DNA from: Paracnuella aquatica
Lineage (GTDB): Bacteria > Bacteroidota > Bacteroidia > Chitinophagales > Chitinophagaceae
Assembly: GCF_003332885.2 (NCBI RefSeq)
Contig: NZ_QOWJ01000001.1
Span: forward strand, 806,001-870,000
DNA: 64,000 bases
Direction of reading: 5' to 3'
The notes below the pieces were generated by a model that saw nothing but the letters and a program-made list of their open reading frames with translations, was not told the DNA's origin and ran no database searches. The translations under genes were made by a program, and so were the position numbers. Below are positions 1 through 8,525 of the stretch, piece after piece; position 1 is the first letter of the stretch; each line of letters opens with the position of its first letter.

Positions 1-1380
1 ATCAACCTGAGTGTGATCGGTGAATACATCGTTCCGATTCTGATCATAACAGTTGTTTGTATTGTTGGTAAAATCATCACGACGGGGCTGGGTGCCTTTA
101 TATCCGGCAACACGCTGAAAGTATCGTTGCAAACTGGCATGAGCCTGGCGCAGATCGGCGAGTTTTCGTTTATCATTGCATCGCTAGGTGTGGCGCTGAA
201 TGTAACTTCTGATTTTCTTTACCCTACTATCGTTGCGGTATCAGGCATCACCACGTTTACCACGCCGTATTTAATTAAATGGAGCACACCATTTTTTAAT
301 TGGATCGATAAAAGATTGCCGGATAAAGTAAAGTTTTCACTTGCCAAGTATAGTTCCGAAGCACAAACCATTTCGGCGGTGAGCGACTGGCAACAAGTAG
401 TGCGGTCGTTTATCATCAACCTGGTGGTGTTTTCAGTATTGCTGACCGCCATCATTTACCTTTCTTCGGAAGTGTTGCTGCCGTTTGTCAGCGAATATTT
501 TGAAGACCGCATTGGCGCCGTTTCTGCATCGAGTTTAACGCTGCTCTTAATGGCACCGTTTTTATGGGCGCTAACGGTACGCAACGAACAAACAGAGTCG
601 TTTGCCCGCATCTTCAGCCAGCAGCAATACCGCGGTCCCATCTGGATCATGCGCGGCGTGAAATTGGCACTGGCGCTATTCTTTATCCTGTTCGTACTCA
701 ACCTGTTTTTCGATATCACCATCGCACTGGTCGCGGCATTCATCATGGTTGTTTTGTTCGCCGTTTTTCGCAGAAAAATACAGGTACTGTACGACCGCCT
801 CGAACGCCGTTTTATTGCCAACCTAAATGACCGCGAACTGCAACAGGAACTGATGGAAATGCAGCAGGCAGCCAGTATCCGCAACGTGGCATTGGCGCCG
901 TGGGATGCGCACCTCACCACATTTGAAATTGCGCCGGAGTCGCCAGTGATTGGCAAAACGCTGGAAGAACTGCGCTGGCGCGAACAGATTGGCGTGAACG
1001 TGGCCATGATCAAACGCGGCCAGATTACGATTGTGGTACCGCAGCGGCACGAACGCATTTTTCCGTGCGACCGCCTGTTTGTGATCTGTACCGATGCACA
1101 AGCCATTAAAATGAACGCCGTGCTCCGTCCCGACCGTAAGACTTCAGAAAACTTCCGCGACGCGGAAGTCGAGCTCGATAAATTTACCATCGAACCCGAC
1201 TCGCCATTTTTAGACAAAACAATCCGCGAATCAGGTTTGCGCAGCGCCACAAACGGCTTGGTCGTCGGCATTGAACGGAACGGTGTACGGATATTGAACC
1301 CCGAATCAACGATTACATTCGAGCTGGGCGATGTGGTTTGGATTGTGGGCGAAAAGCAATTGCTGGAAAAAGTGACGTGA
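1..1380 (+). CDS. Cation:proton antiporter (CPA2/KefB type), C-terminal part, cut by window start
   Basis: The frame is open from the first base, so the true start lies upstream; the GTG at 13 is unlikely to be the start. The visible 460 residues begin in the antiporter core (SLAQIGEFSFIIASLG is typical of CPA2 exchangers). Further membrane helices follow to about residue 255, then a charged linker. Two RCK_C/TrkA_C-like regulatory domains come next, at roughly 295-375 and 385-455, each with the PESPVIGKTL or PDSPFLDKTI type of motif. By family it should exchange K+ or Na+ for H+ at the inner membrane, gated by a ligand bound to the TrkA_C domains. No TrkA_N nucleotide-binding domain is visible. 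Exact ion specificity cannot be read from the sequence. Confidence 0.88.
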   Translation: MNLSVIGEYIVPILIITVVCIVGKIITTGLGAFISGNTLKVSLQTGMSLAQIGEFSFIIASLGVALNVTSDFLYPTIVAVSGITTFTTPYLIKWSTPFFNWIDKRLPDKVKFSLAKYSSEAQTISAVSDWQQVVRSFIINLVVFSVLLTAIIYLSSEVLLPFVSEYFEDRIGAVSASSLTLLLMAPFLWALTVRNEQTESFARIFSQQQYRGPIWIMRGVKLALALFFILFVLNLFFDITIALVAAFIMVVLFAVFRRKIQVLYDRLERRFIANLNDRELQQELMEMQQAASIRNVALAPWDAHLTTFEIAPESPVIGKTLEELRWREQIGVNVAMIKRGQITIVVPQRHERIFPCDRLFVICTDAQAIKMNAVLRPDRKTSENFRDAEVELDKFTIEPDSPFLDKTIRESGLRSATNGLVVGIERNGVRILNPESTITFELGDVVWIVGEKQLLEKVT

Positions 1381-1503
1381 GGGTGAATGGTCAATCGTGA
1401 ATAGGGATTGAATTATTTGCTGCAAGTTTTTCCGCCTGATGGAATAATTTTTAGAATTTAATTGCCTTAGATCGCAGACCAACTAATTAATACAATCGTA
1501 CTC

Positions 1504-1537
1504 TATAAAATGCCGGGAACCAACCCGGCATTTTATA
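1504..1537. terminator. Bidirectional rho-independent terminator
   Basis: A perfect 14-bp stem (1504-1517 with 1524-1537) closes a 6-nt loop. Its GC-rich core is flanked by A-rich and T-rich sides. It lies between the converging antiporter and Fe-S carrier genes and can serve both. Confidence 0.85.
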
Positions 1538-1618
1538 TAAAACAATATTCAGTGCTAAACCCAAAAAGGCTAGCAAAATCGCATCAAACATTCACTCCTC
1601 ACCACTACCCATTCACCG

Positions 1619-1963
1619 CTACACTGCAAATGAAGTTCCGCAGCCGCATGTCGTCGAAGCGTTCGGATTTTTGAAGGTAAAGCCGCGGCTGTTGAGCCCG
1701 CCCTGCCAGTCTATCTGCATACCAAACAGGTACATTTCATGGGCCTTTTCCATTACAAACTGGAGGCCTTCAAAATTATATTCGCTGTCCCGCTCTGTTT
1801 TTTCGTCAAAACCCAGCACGTAAGACATTCCCGAACAACCACCGCCTTTTACACCCACACGCAGGGAATTTTTCGGATCGAAGCCAGGTTCGCTCATCAG
1901 GCGCTTTAATTCGGCTATCGCAGATTCGGTAAAACTTACCGGTGTTTCAATCGTGGTTTCCAT
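1619..1963 (-). CDS. HesB/IscA-family iron-sulfur cluster carrier protein
   Basis: This 114-residue A-type carrier receives Fe-S clusters from a scaffold and delivers them to apo-enzymes in the cytoplasm. The whole protein is one Fe-S biosynthesis domain. The three ligand cysteines are present: C43 in GGGCSGMSY and C106/C108 in TTCGCGTSF. Length is normal for IscA/ErpA/SufA. A TAnnTTTG box on this strand (1968-1975) ends only four bases before the ATG, so the message may be almost leaderless. A cysteine desulfurase lies in the same window (44325-45521), but no suf or isc operon is adjacent. IscA, ErpA and SufA cannot be separated from sequence alone, so no symbol is given. Confidence 0.93.
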   Translation of the reverse strand: METTIETPVSFTESAIAELKRLMSEPGFDPKNSLRVGVKGGGCSGMSYVLGFDEKTERDSEYNFEGLQFVMEKAHEMYLFGMQIDWQGGLNSRGFTFKNPNASTTCGCGTSFAV

Positions 1964-1967
1964 ACTG

Positions 1968-2032
1968 CAAATTTACCCAGCAGGGCCAAAACAATGTCAT
2001 AAAAATGTGCTTTTACTGTTTTCTTACATTTG
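1968..2032. promoter_or_regulatory. Divergent pair of Bacteroidota -7 boxes
   Basis: TAnnTTTG boxes face outwards: TAAATTTG on the minus strand (1975-1968), 4 nt before the Fe-S carrier ATG, and TACATTTG on the plus strand (2025-2032), 16 nt before the ATG at 2049. No convincing -33 TTTG was found at the right distance for either box, so these are candidates only. Confidence 0.4.
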
Positions 2033-2048
2033 CGCCACAATCATTGGT

Positions 2049-2558
2049 ATGAACGAATCGATCCTTGCAATAGCACTTGCCGCAGTGGCGCTGGTGTTTT
2101 CCATCGTTGCCTTTATTACGGCACGCCGCGGCGCCGCCCAGCCCCCTGTCCTGCCTGCTGAAAAATACGAAGCCACCCCACTGAAGCTGGGCGCCTACGA
2201 GCGGCTGGTGCTGCTGGCCGAACGCATTGCGTTGCCCAACCTGGTGAGCCGCCTCAACCATCCCGGTGCCACGGCCCGGGAGATGCAGGCCGTGCTGATC
2301 GACAATATCCGCCAGGAGTACGAGTATAACGCATCGCAGCAGGTGTACGTTAGCCCCGAAGCGTGGGACGCCATCCGCAACCTGCGCGACCAGAATATGC
2401 TCATCATCAACCAGATCGCTGCCATTTTACCCGCCGATGCCAAGGGCAGCGACCTCAATAAACAAGTGCTGGAAGTGGTGATGGCCCAAAATGAAAAGGC
2501 GCTCCATACCATTGTGTTGGATGCACTGAATTTTGAAGCAAAAAAACTGATGAAGTAA
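2049..2558 (+). CDS. Conserved hypothetical membrane-anchored protein
   Basis: I do not recognise a named family. The 169-residue product starts with one membrane helix (about residues 4-23, rich in A, L and V), followed by a soluble, mostly helical cytoplasmic region. That region includes the segment YERLVLLAERIALPNL and a C-terminal amphipathic part. The ATG at 2049 is preferred over an upstream in-frame start at 1953: the extra 32 residues are not protein-like and overlap the divergent gene's start, while a TAnnTTTG box sits 16 nt upstream of 2049. A hairpin terminator follows 62 bp after the stop, so it is probably monocistronic. Proteins of this shape are frequent in Chitinophagaceae (inference from memory). 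Confidence 0.75.
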   Translation: MNESILAIALAAVALVFSIVAFITARRGAAQPPVLPAEKYEATPLKLGAYERLVLLAERIALPNLVSRLNHPGATAREMQAVLIDNIRQEYEYNASQQVYVSPEAWDAIRNLRDQNMLIINQIAAILPADAKGSDLNKQVLEVVMAQNEKALHTIVLDALNFEAKKLMK

Positions 2559-2620
2559 ACAGGAATGCAGTAATTGCTGTAGGCTTGTTCAAGCTAATCA
2601 TTGAAACCATATCATGATAG

Positions 2621-2656
2621 AGGGAATGCCGGCTATTTAGGTGCATTCCCTTTTTA
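2621..2656 (+). terminator. Rho-independent terminator
   Basis: A nine-bp perfect stem (2621-2629 with 2643-2651) and a 13-nt loop are followed by a T-run. It ends the small anchored-protein gene and sits upstream of the mutase promoter. Confidence 0.8.
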
Positions 2657-2701
2657 TAGTACTGCCGCTGTCGGATGGAAAGGCCTGCAAATGCGCTTAT
2701 C

Positions 2702-2731
2702 TTTCGGGCCGCTATTTTCCCTATAATTTTG
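2702..2731 (+). promoter_or_regulatory. Candidate promoter of the acyl-CoA mutase gene
   Basis: TAATTTTG (2724-2731) matches the Bacteroidota -7 consensus TAnnTTTG. A TTTC-type -33 element begins at 2702, with about 19 nt between the boxes. The ATG follows 17 nt after the -7 box, which argues for the start at 2749. Confidence 0.45.
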
Positions 2732-2748
2732 TCTCTATTGTTTTGCCA

Positions 2749-4305
2749 ATGATCAAGAAAATTTTTACCGACGCCGGTATTGAAATAAAACAAACCTATA
2801 CAGCCGCCGATGTTCCGGCCAGTGCAGCCGAGCAGCCAGGACAATTTCCCTACACCCGAGGCGTTCAGCCCGATATGTATCGCGGCCGCTTGTGGACCAT
2901 GCGCCAATACGCAGGATTTTCAACCGCCGAAGAAAGCAACAAAAGATACCGCTACCTGTTGCAACAGGGTGTAATGGGCTTAAGTGTTGCCTTTGACCTG
3001 CCCACGCAAATCGGCTACGACAGCGACCATGCGCTGGCCGAAGGCGAAGTAGGAAAAGTGGGCGTGGCCATCGATTCGCTGGAAGACATGGAGGCCTTGT
3101 TTAAAGGCATCAAACTGCAGGAAGTGAGCACCTCGATGACCATCAACGCCACTGCATTTATTTTGCTTTCATTTTATGTGGCATTGGCGAAAAAACAAGG
3201 CGCCGACTTGTCGCAGATTTCGGGCACCATTCAAAACGATATTTTAAAAGAATACGCAGCCCGCGGCACCTACATTTACCCGCCCAAGCCATCCATGCGC
3301 ATCATCACCGATATTTTTGAATGGTGCAGCAAGGAGTTGCCAAAGTGGAATACCATTTCTATTTCAGGCTACCATATTCGCGAAGCTGGAAGTACGGCGG
3401 TGCAGGAAGTTGCCTTTACACTGGCTAACGGTAAAGCATACGTGGAAGCTGCTTTGCAAAAAGGCCTCGACATTAATGTGTTTGGCAAGCGACTGTCATT
3501 TTTCTTCAATGCCCACAATAACTTGTTTGAAGAAGTGGCAAAGTTTCGTGCAGCCCGCAGCATGTGGGCACACATCATGAAGGGCCTTGGCGCCACCGAC
3601 CCAAAAGCGATGATGTTGCGTTTTCATACACAAACCGGCGGTAGCACTTTAACGGCACAACAACCGCTGAACAACATTGCAAGGGTTACGGTACAATCAC
3701 TTGCTGCAGTGCTGGGCGGCACCCAAAGCCTGCATACCAATGGTTATGATGAAGCGCTGAGTTTACCTACCGAAGAAGCGGCCCGTATTGCGCTGCGCAC
3801 CCAACAAATTGTGGCTTTTGAAAGTGGTACACCGGACACGGTCGACCCGCTGGCCGGCTCCTATTTTGTAGAGGCGCTGACTGCCGAAATTGCCCAAAAA
3901 GCTACTGAACTGATGGAGCAAATAGATACCATGGGCGGTGCGGTTTCGGCCATCGAAAATGGGTTTATGCAGGATGAAATTGCCCGCAGCGCCTACCACT
4001 ACCAACGCCAGATCGAAACCGGCGAAAAGATCATTGTAGGTGTCAACAAATTTGTTGTTGAGGAAACGAACTCGGTGCCGGTATTTAGGGTTGACGACAG
4101 CATTAGATCGGCCCAACAGGAAAAGCTGCAGGCATTGCGCCAGCGCAGGGACGATGAAGCAGTGCAACTGTGCCTTCAACAAATTAAGCAATGCGTGGAA
4201 AGTGGTGAAAACCTGATGCCTGCGGTAATTGAAGCGGCAGAAGCTTATTGTACGTTAGGCGAAATTGCAGATGTGTTGCGTGGTGTGTATGGAGAATACC
4301 GTTAA
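2749..4305 (+). CDS. Methylmalonyl-CoA mutase, catalytic (large) subunit without B12-binding domain
   Basis: By family it rearranges (R)-methylmalonyl-CoA and succinyl-CoA using adenosylcobalamin. The 518 residues form only the substrate-binding TIM-barrel part; the C-terminal cobalamin domain of fused enzymes is absent, so a separate B12-binding small subunit must be encoded elsewhere. Residues equivalent to Tyr89, Arg207 and His244 of the Propionibacterium enzyme are present: Y54 in MRQYAGF, R172, and H209 in [10 protein letters not shown]. Isobutyryl- and hydroxyisobutyryl-CoA mutases have Phe or Ile at the first of these, so the tyrosine favours methylmalonyl-CoA. The ATG at 2749 was chosen over 2641 because the promoter and a terminator hairpin occupy the intervening bases. 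A strong terminator follows; no partner gene is adjacent. Confidence 0.9.
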   Translation: MIKKIFTDAGIEIKQTYTAADVPASAAEQPGQFPYTRGVQPDMYRGRLWTMRQYAGFSTAEESNKRYRYLLQQGVMGLSVAFDLPTQIGYDSDHALAEGEVGKVGVAIDSLEDMEALFKGIKLQEVSTSMTINATAFILLSFYVALAKKQGADLSQISGTIQNDILKEYAARGTYIYPPKPSMRIITDIFEWCSKELPKWNTISISGYHIREAGSTAVQEVAFTLANGKAYVEAALQKGLDINVFGKRLSFFFNAHNNLFEEVAKFRAARSMWAHIMKGLGATDPKAMMLRFHTQTGGSTLTAQQPLNNIARVTVQSLAAVLGGTQSLHTNGYDEALSLPTEEAARIALRTQQIVAFESGTPDTVDPLAGSYFVEALTAEIAQKATELMEQIDTMGGAVSAIENGFMQDEIARSAYHYQRQIETGEKIIVGVNKFVVEETNSVPVFRVDDSIRSAQQEKLQALRQRRDDEAVQLCLQQIKQCVESGENLMPAVIEAAEAYCTLGEIADVLRGVYGEYR

Positions 4306-4327
4306 ATAACATGATGATAGGTTATAA

Positions 4328-4366
4328 AAGAATAGCCCGCATTTTTAAATGCGGGCTATTCTTTTT
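4328..4366 (+). terminator. Rho-independent terminator
   Basis: A stem of at least 16 bp (about 4328-4344 with 4347-4363) has a very short loop and is followed by T-residues. It sits 23 bp after the mutase stop. Confidence 0.88.
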
Positions 4367-4425
4367 TGGCTACTGCTAAATAGTTTGAATGAGGAACGCT
4401 CTGTGTAATACTTGAATACTAAAAT

Positions 4426-4800
4426 TTAGATATAGACTACCACATTTCGGCCAATCCAAAAGAGGAGCACCAACCATAAACACAGTTTTGCAAACAATGG
4501 ATGATACAACAACTTAGGCCTCTGCGTGCCATTTGTTTTTACAAAAATCACTATCGCATATACCACCAACGGCACTGCGCAAACAAGGAGTGGGTTAAAT
4601 TGAAATGCTTCAAGTACATCGCCGTGCAAAAGTGCCGATAAGCCACGCTGCGACCCGCAGCCGGGACAAAGCAAACCGGTAAGCTGGTGAAACGGGCATA
4701 CAGGAAAACCGCCTTTGCGGGCATCAACAAAAAAATACAGCAGCAGCAAAACTATTGTCGCTGCTGCTAAAGCAAAGCTTTTGATGTGGCGGCTATTCAT
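4426..4800 (-). CDS. DUF2752 family membrane protein
   Basis: The 124-residue product has three predicted membrane helices (about 8-26, 68-88 and 103-122). Between the first two it carries the DUF2752 signature CPFHQLTGLLCPGCGSQRG, with three cysteines that could bind metal or form a disulfide. The biochemical role of the family is unknown. The ATG overlaps the stop of the upstream CD225 gene by one base (TAATG), so the two are translationally coupled and very likely co-expressed. DUF2752 next to CD225-family proteins is a recurrent Bacteroidota arrangement (from memory). Confidence 0.87.
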   Translation of the reverse strand: MNSRHIKSFALAAATIVLLLLYFFVDARKGGFPVCPFHQLTGLLCPGCGSQRGLSALLHGDVLEAFQFNPLLVCAVPLVVYAIVIFVKTNGTQRPKLLYHPLFAKLCLWLVLLFWIGRNVVVYI

Positions 4801-5102
4801 TAATAATCATAATCTTGCTGGCTGGCCCAAAACGCGGTGGCGCCAAATGCAAATACGGCAATGATGTACAGCGCAATTACCCCGATGCCCACCCAAAATC
4901 CAATCTTTGTCCATTTCCCTGCTTCCTGTGAAGCCTTCAATGCGCCATTGTAATCGCCGGATGTATAACGAGAATTGACCTGCGCAGCATTGATGATGCC
5001 AACGATGCCGAACGGCATGCAACAAAAAATAGTAACCAATATCGACTCCAGCAGCCAGTTTTTGGGTTGCGACTGTGGCAGCTGATTGGAGTATTGTTCC
5101 AT
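4800..5102 (-). CDS. CD225/dispanin family membrane protein
   Basis: This 100-residue protein has two hydrophobic segments (about 17-40 and 69-92) that flank a loop containing the conserved basic and small-residue region of the CD225 fold (around INAAQVNSRYTSGDY). Eukaryotic relatives are the interferon-induced transmembrane proteins; the function of bacterial members is unknown. The N-terminus is hydrophilic and rich in Q, S and P. It is the first gene of a two-gene unit with DUF2752, joined by a one-base stop/start overlap. The 235 bp upstream must hold the promoter, but no clear -7/-33 pair was seen. Confidence 0.85.
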   Translation of the reverse strand: MEQYSNQLPQSQPKNWLLESILVTIFCCMPFGIVGIINAAQVNSRYTSGDYNGALKASQEAGKWTKIGFWVGIGVIALYIIAVFAFGATAFWASQQDYDY

Positions 5103-5337
5103 AAACAGTGGTTTAGTTTGGTATGAATATAAATCCGGGAAGTAAGGTCACCAAAATATGCACACAGTTTTTTCCTTCTACGATACAGTTGCGAACAAAC
5201 GTGATGGCAAAATGTGTCGGAAAAGGTCAATACCCGCAACTACACTTAAATATTTCGTGGTCTTAAACTTCAAGAATGGGCACCAAATGGCCTGATATTT
5301 TATTTACTTTATATTCAATAAAAATCGGCCCAATCAT

Positions 5338-6405
5338 ATGAAACCACTTCAAACGATAACCGATCCGGTTTTTGTACAAAAACAGCATTACGACCGCCTC
5401 GATCGCTTTTTCCTGAACCTCATCCGCGATGAACGGGATCTTCCGTTTATTCACCTAACGTTGAAGATTACCATTACGCTGATCCCGCTGGCCATCCTCC
5501 TTTATATGCCCTTCGTTACCGGATGGGTTTGGTGGCTCATTGCGTTGGCATATGCCTATTTCAATAATATTGTTTTCAAAGGGCCGTTCGGGCTTATGCT
5601 TCATTGCACTAGTCACCGGGTGCTCTTTAATAAAAACGTTGGTTGGCTCAATAATTACCTCCCTTGGGTTATAGCGCCGTTCTTTGGCCATTCGCCGGAA
5701 ACTTATTACACCCACCACATTGGCATGCACCACGCTGAGAACAACCTGGAAGAAGATGAGAGCAGCACCATGCCTTACCAACGCGATTCTTTAAAAGATT
5801 TTGGACTTTACTTCGGTCAGTTCCTCTTTACCGGCGTGTACCATCTCTGTATGTATTTTTTTCGAAAAAAAAGAAAGCGGCTATTATACCGGTCTGTGCG
5901 TGGCGAGATCTTATTCATCCTGTTTTGCATAGCACTTTCCTTCGTCAACTGGTTGGCTACGTTGTGGGTGTTTATCATTCCGTTTTTGTTGTACCGGCTC
6001 ATAGCGATGATGGGCAACTGGGCACAGCATGCGTTTATAGATCCGGCCGACCCGGGCAATGCATATAAAAACAGCATTACCTGCATCAATACAAAATACA
6101 ACCACAAATGCTGGAACGATGGCTACCACATCAGCCACCACGAACGGCAAACCATGCACTGGACGGAACACCCAAAACATTTTTTACAAACACTGGATCG
6201 ATATGTGTCCAATAAGGCCATTGTGTTCGACGGCATCCATTTCCTGCATGTGTATTTTTGGCTCATGCGCAAACGCTACGATTTGCTTGCACGGCATTTT
6301 GTAAACATCGGAAATCAATATGGCAGCGATGAAGAAGTGATGCGGTTTTTAAAAAGCAGAACGCAAAAGCTTTCGTTTGCAGAACCTGGCTTTGCGCCTG
6401 CATGA
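5338..6405 (+). CDS. Membrane fatty acid desaturase-family protein
   Basis: By family it is a di-iron enzyme introducing a double bond or hydroxyl into acyl chains at the inner membrane. The three histidine boxes are visible: HCTSH at 89-93, HHIGMHH at 126-132 and HISHH at 264-268, with an extra histidine in NWAQHAF. About four membrane helices separate them (roughly 42-62, 65-85, 180-200 and 205-225). The length of 355 is normal. There is no neighbouring ferredoxin or acyl-carrier gene, and the substrate cannot be inferred; lipid hydroxylases and carotenoid enzymes share this fold. The ATG at 5338 is the only good start. Confidence 0.87.
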   Translation: MKPLQTITDPVFVQKQHYDRLDRFFLNLIRDERDLPFIHLTLKITITLIPLAILLYMPFVTGWVWWLIALAYAYFNNIVFKGPFGLMLHCTSHRVLFNKNVGWLNNYLPWVIAPFFGHSPETYYTHHIGMHHAENNLEEDESSTMPYQRDSLKDFGLYFGQFLFTGVYHLCMYFFRKKRKRLLYRSVRGEILFILFCIALSFVNWLATLWVFIIPFLLYRLIAMMGNWAQHAFIDPADPGNAYKNSITCINTKYNHKCWNDGYHISHHERQTMHWTEHPKHFLQTLDRYVSNKAIVFDGIHFLHVYFWLMRKRYDLLARHFVNIGNQYGSDEEVMRFLKSRTQKLSFAEPGFAPA

Positions 6406-6728
6406 ATATCTTGGCACGGTGCAATAATGAAATGGAATGTTCAATTGTGATTGGGAAATGTGGCGTGAATTAGCACGTCGACGTTATATCGGTGCTGAAA
6501 GCGAATAATATTTTACTGTAGCTAGTAGCATTGCTATTCAACGCCCCAAGGAATAAGGTTTATGTATTTGAACGCATTACATATAACAAAGCACTAAACC
6601 GCTTGAACAAACGCTTTCTTAACTACCGGCCAGCAGCGATATACCGGATAAAATAACGCTGGCCCCTTTTATAGCAGCTATATATGTATTAATTTGCAGC
6701 CATCCCTTTTTACCATAAACCAACCTGG
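6406..6728. other. Gene-free interval, 323 bp
   Basis: This AT-rich stretch lies between the desaturase stop and the first GT39 gene. I see no open frame of protein-like composition, no terminator hairpin with a T-run and no clear -7/-33 pair. It presumably holds the promoter for the glycosyltransferase pair. Confidence 0.5.
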
Positions 6729-8408
6729 GTGGAAACTACACAGCTTCAACACCGAAACACCGTATGGACTTTTTACAAACATGCACCAATAACAACACAT
6801 AAAGAAAACAGCAAGATCTTAAATCAAATTACCTGGCTGTTCATTTTTTCCGGCATCCTTTTACGCCTGTTTCATTTTTTCGACAACCGCTCGTTATGGA
6901 CCGATGAAATTTATCTTTCGGTCAGCATCATCAAGATGAACTACGTGGAACTGGCCGCACCCCTGCTCGACTATGAACAAAAAGCACCACTCGGCTTTTT
7001 GTGGCTGGTGCGCACCGCAGTGGTCTTTTTTGGTAAAGGCGAAATGGCCTTACGGCTTGTGCCGTTGCTGGCCGGCATCGCTTCGCTCCTGTTGTTCCTT
7101 CCGTTGTGCAGGCAGTTCCTGAAACCAATGGGTGTAGCGGTTGCTATTGCCATTATGGCGTTAGCACCACCGCTCATTTATCATTCGGTGGAAATAAAAC
7201 AGTATGGATTTGACATGCTCGTAACCATCGTTGCGCTGCAGCTTTATTTCCGTTACCGGCACCGCACCGATATTCAATCTTTGCTATTGTGGGGCGTGTT
7301 TGGCGGGCTGTTGTACTGGTTTTCGTTTACTGCGCCATTTGTGTTGACGCCCATAGCAATCGCCGTTGCGTTGTACGACATGGTGAAAAGAGATTGGAAC
7401 CGTTTGCTACTTTGCGTTATTCCATTCGGCATCTGGATGGCCAGTTTTGCAGTGAATTATCTGCTCTTTACCCGCGGTCATTCGGATGATGGATGGCTGG
7501 TTACGTTTTTTAAATATTACGGCGGCTTCATGCCGTTCCCGCCCACTTCGGCCAACGACATCAGCTGGTTTGTACAAACTCCTTACAAGATGTTGTTTTA
7601 CCCATTGGGCTTGTTGTGGAATGCAAACCCAATCAGCCAGCCTTTGTTGCGAGCCGTGTTGCAGGTGCCGATCGTGGGCATGTTGCCGCTGGTTGTGGGC
7701 ATTATTTCGTTTGCGTGGCAACGTAAAGGATGGTTCATTATTCTGGCCTTCCCGTTTTTATTTCACCTGCTTGCGTCTGCATTGGAACTATATCCTTTTT
7801 CGGAAAGGTTTTTAGTGTATGCTGCACCATTTTTGCTCCTATTCATCGGTCGTGGCAGCGACAGCGTTGCCAGCTTTTTTTCGCCAAAATCTGCTTTGCG
7901 TTTTGCACTGCCGCTTTTGGTATTGATCGGGCCATTGGCTGGTGCAGCCATGCAGGTGGCAACGCCGGCATATTTGGGTGGTTATAAAAATTCCAGTCAA
8001 CGAGCAGCGTTTGCTTATGTGCAGCAGCTTTACCAGCAAGGTGATGGTGTGTATGTTTATTGGAACATGGCCCACACTTACCAATACTACAAACCTGCCT
8101 ACAATTTAAAATATAGTGCAGTGATTGGAAAGGACTACCGATGGGAAGCCAGCAACACGCAAGAATATCTAGGCAAAGTTGTAACGGATATCAGCCAGCA
8201 GAAAGCAGCCGGACGAATCTGGATCATTTACAACAACGACCTGGATATTGACATTGGCGATGACATTACAAAATTGCCCAAGTGGTACAGTGCCGAAGTA
8301 AAAGGCGGCGACAGTTTGCGGTCAACATTGTCGGCTATCGGCAGCGAACTGGACCACAAAAGCATGCGTGATGCGAGTGTGAGCCTGTTTCAACTGAACG
8401 ATCAATAA
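6729..8408 (+). CDS. GT39/ArnT-like polytopic glycosyltransferase, tandem copy 1
   Basis: Predicted GT-C fold glycosyltransferase that moves a sugar from a polyprenyl-phosphate donor to an acceptor on the periplasmic face. It has a first membrane helix at about 36-53, then a periplasmic loop with the catalytic-type acidic pair D59/E60 in RSLWTDEIYLS, about ten further helices, and a soluble C-terminal part from about 405. The start is taken as GTG at 6729, because no ATG precedes the first helix and the N-terminal length then matches the downstream paralogue. The next gene is a paralogue starting 117 bp later. Between the two, codons for residues about 80-157 are far more similar than the flanks. 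Donor and acceptor are unknown. Confidence 0.85.
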   Translation: METTQLQHRNTVWTFYKHAPITTHKENSKILNQITWLFIFSGILLRLFHFFDNRSLWTDEIYLSVSIIKMNYVELAAPLLDYEQKAPLGFLWLVRTAVVFFGKGEMALRLVPLLAGIASLLLFLPLCRQFLKPMGVAVAIAIMALAPPLIYHSVEIKQYGFDMLVTIVALQLYFRYRHRTDIQSLLLWGVFGGLLYWFSFTAPFVLTPIAIAVALYDMVKRDWNRLLLCVIPFGIWMASFAVNYLLFTRGHSDDGWLVTFFKYYGGFMPFPPTSANDISWFVQTPYKMLFYPLGLLWNANPISQPLLRAVLQVPIVGMLPLVVGIISFAWQRKGWFIILAFPFLFHLLASALELYPFSERFLVYAAPFLLLFIGRGSDSVASFFSPKSALRFALPLLVLIGPLAGAAMQVATPAYLGGYKNSSQRAAFAYVQQLYQQGDGVYVYWNMAHTYQYYKPAYNLKYSAVIGKDYRWEASNTQEYLGKVVTDISQQKAAGRIWIIYNNDLDIDIGDDITKLPKWYSAEVKGGDSLRSTLSAIGSELDHKSMRDASVSLFQLNDQ

Positions 8409-8525
8409 TAATAAGCTAACCAAGATCTTGAGATGCTTGCAGCCGTTTGCTGTAAGCAATACACTTGCGGTTTCAGGTATTTGTGCCGTTAGTTTTTTTT
8501 CGCTTTTCATAAAATTGCACCAACC

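Noticed and set aside
456-1394. 312-residue open frame on the minus strand
   Set aside because: Fully antisense to the antiporter; its composition (many Ser, Arg, Thr) is that of a shadow frame.
1953-2048. Upstream in-frame start for the anchored-protein gene
   Set aside because: The extra 32 residues overlap the divergent Fe-S carrier start and cross a candidate promoter box.
2749-4305. Isobutyryl- or hydroxyisobutyryl-CoA mutase identity
   Set aside because: The residue aligned with Tyr89 of methylmalonyl-CoA mutase is Tyr (Y54), not the Phe or Ile of those enzymes.
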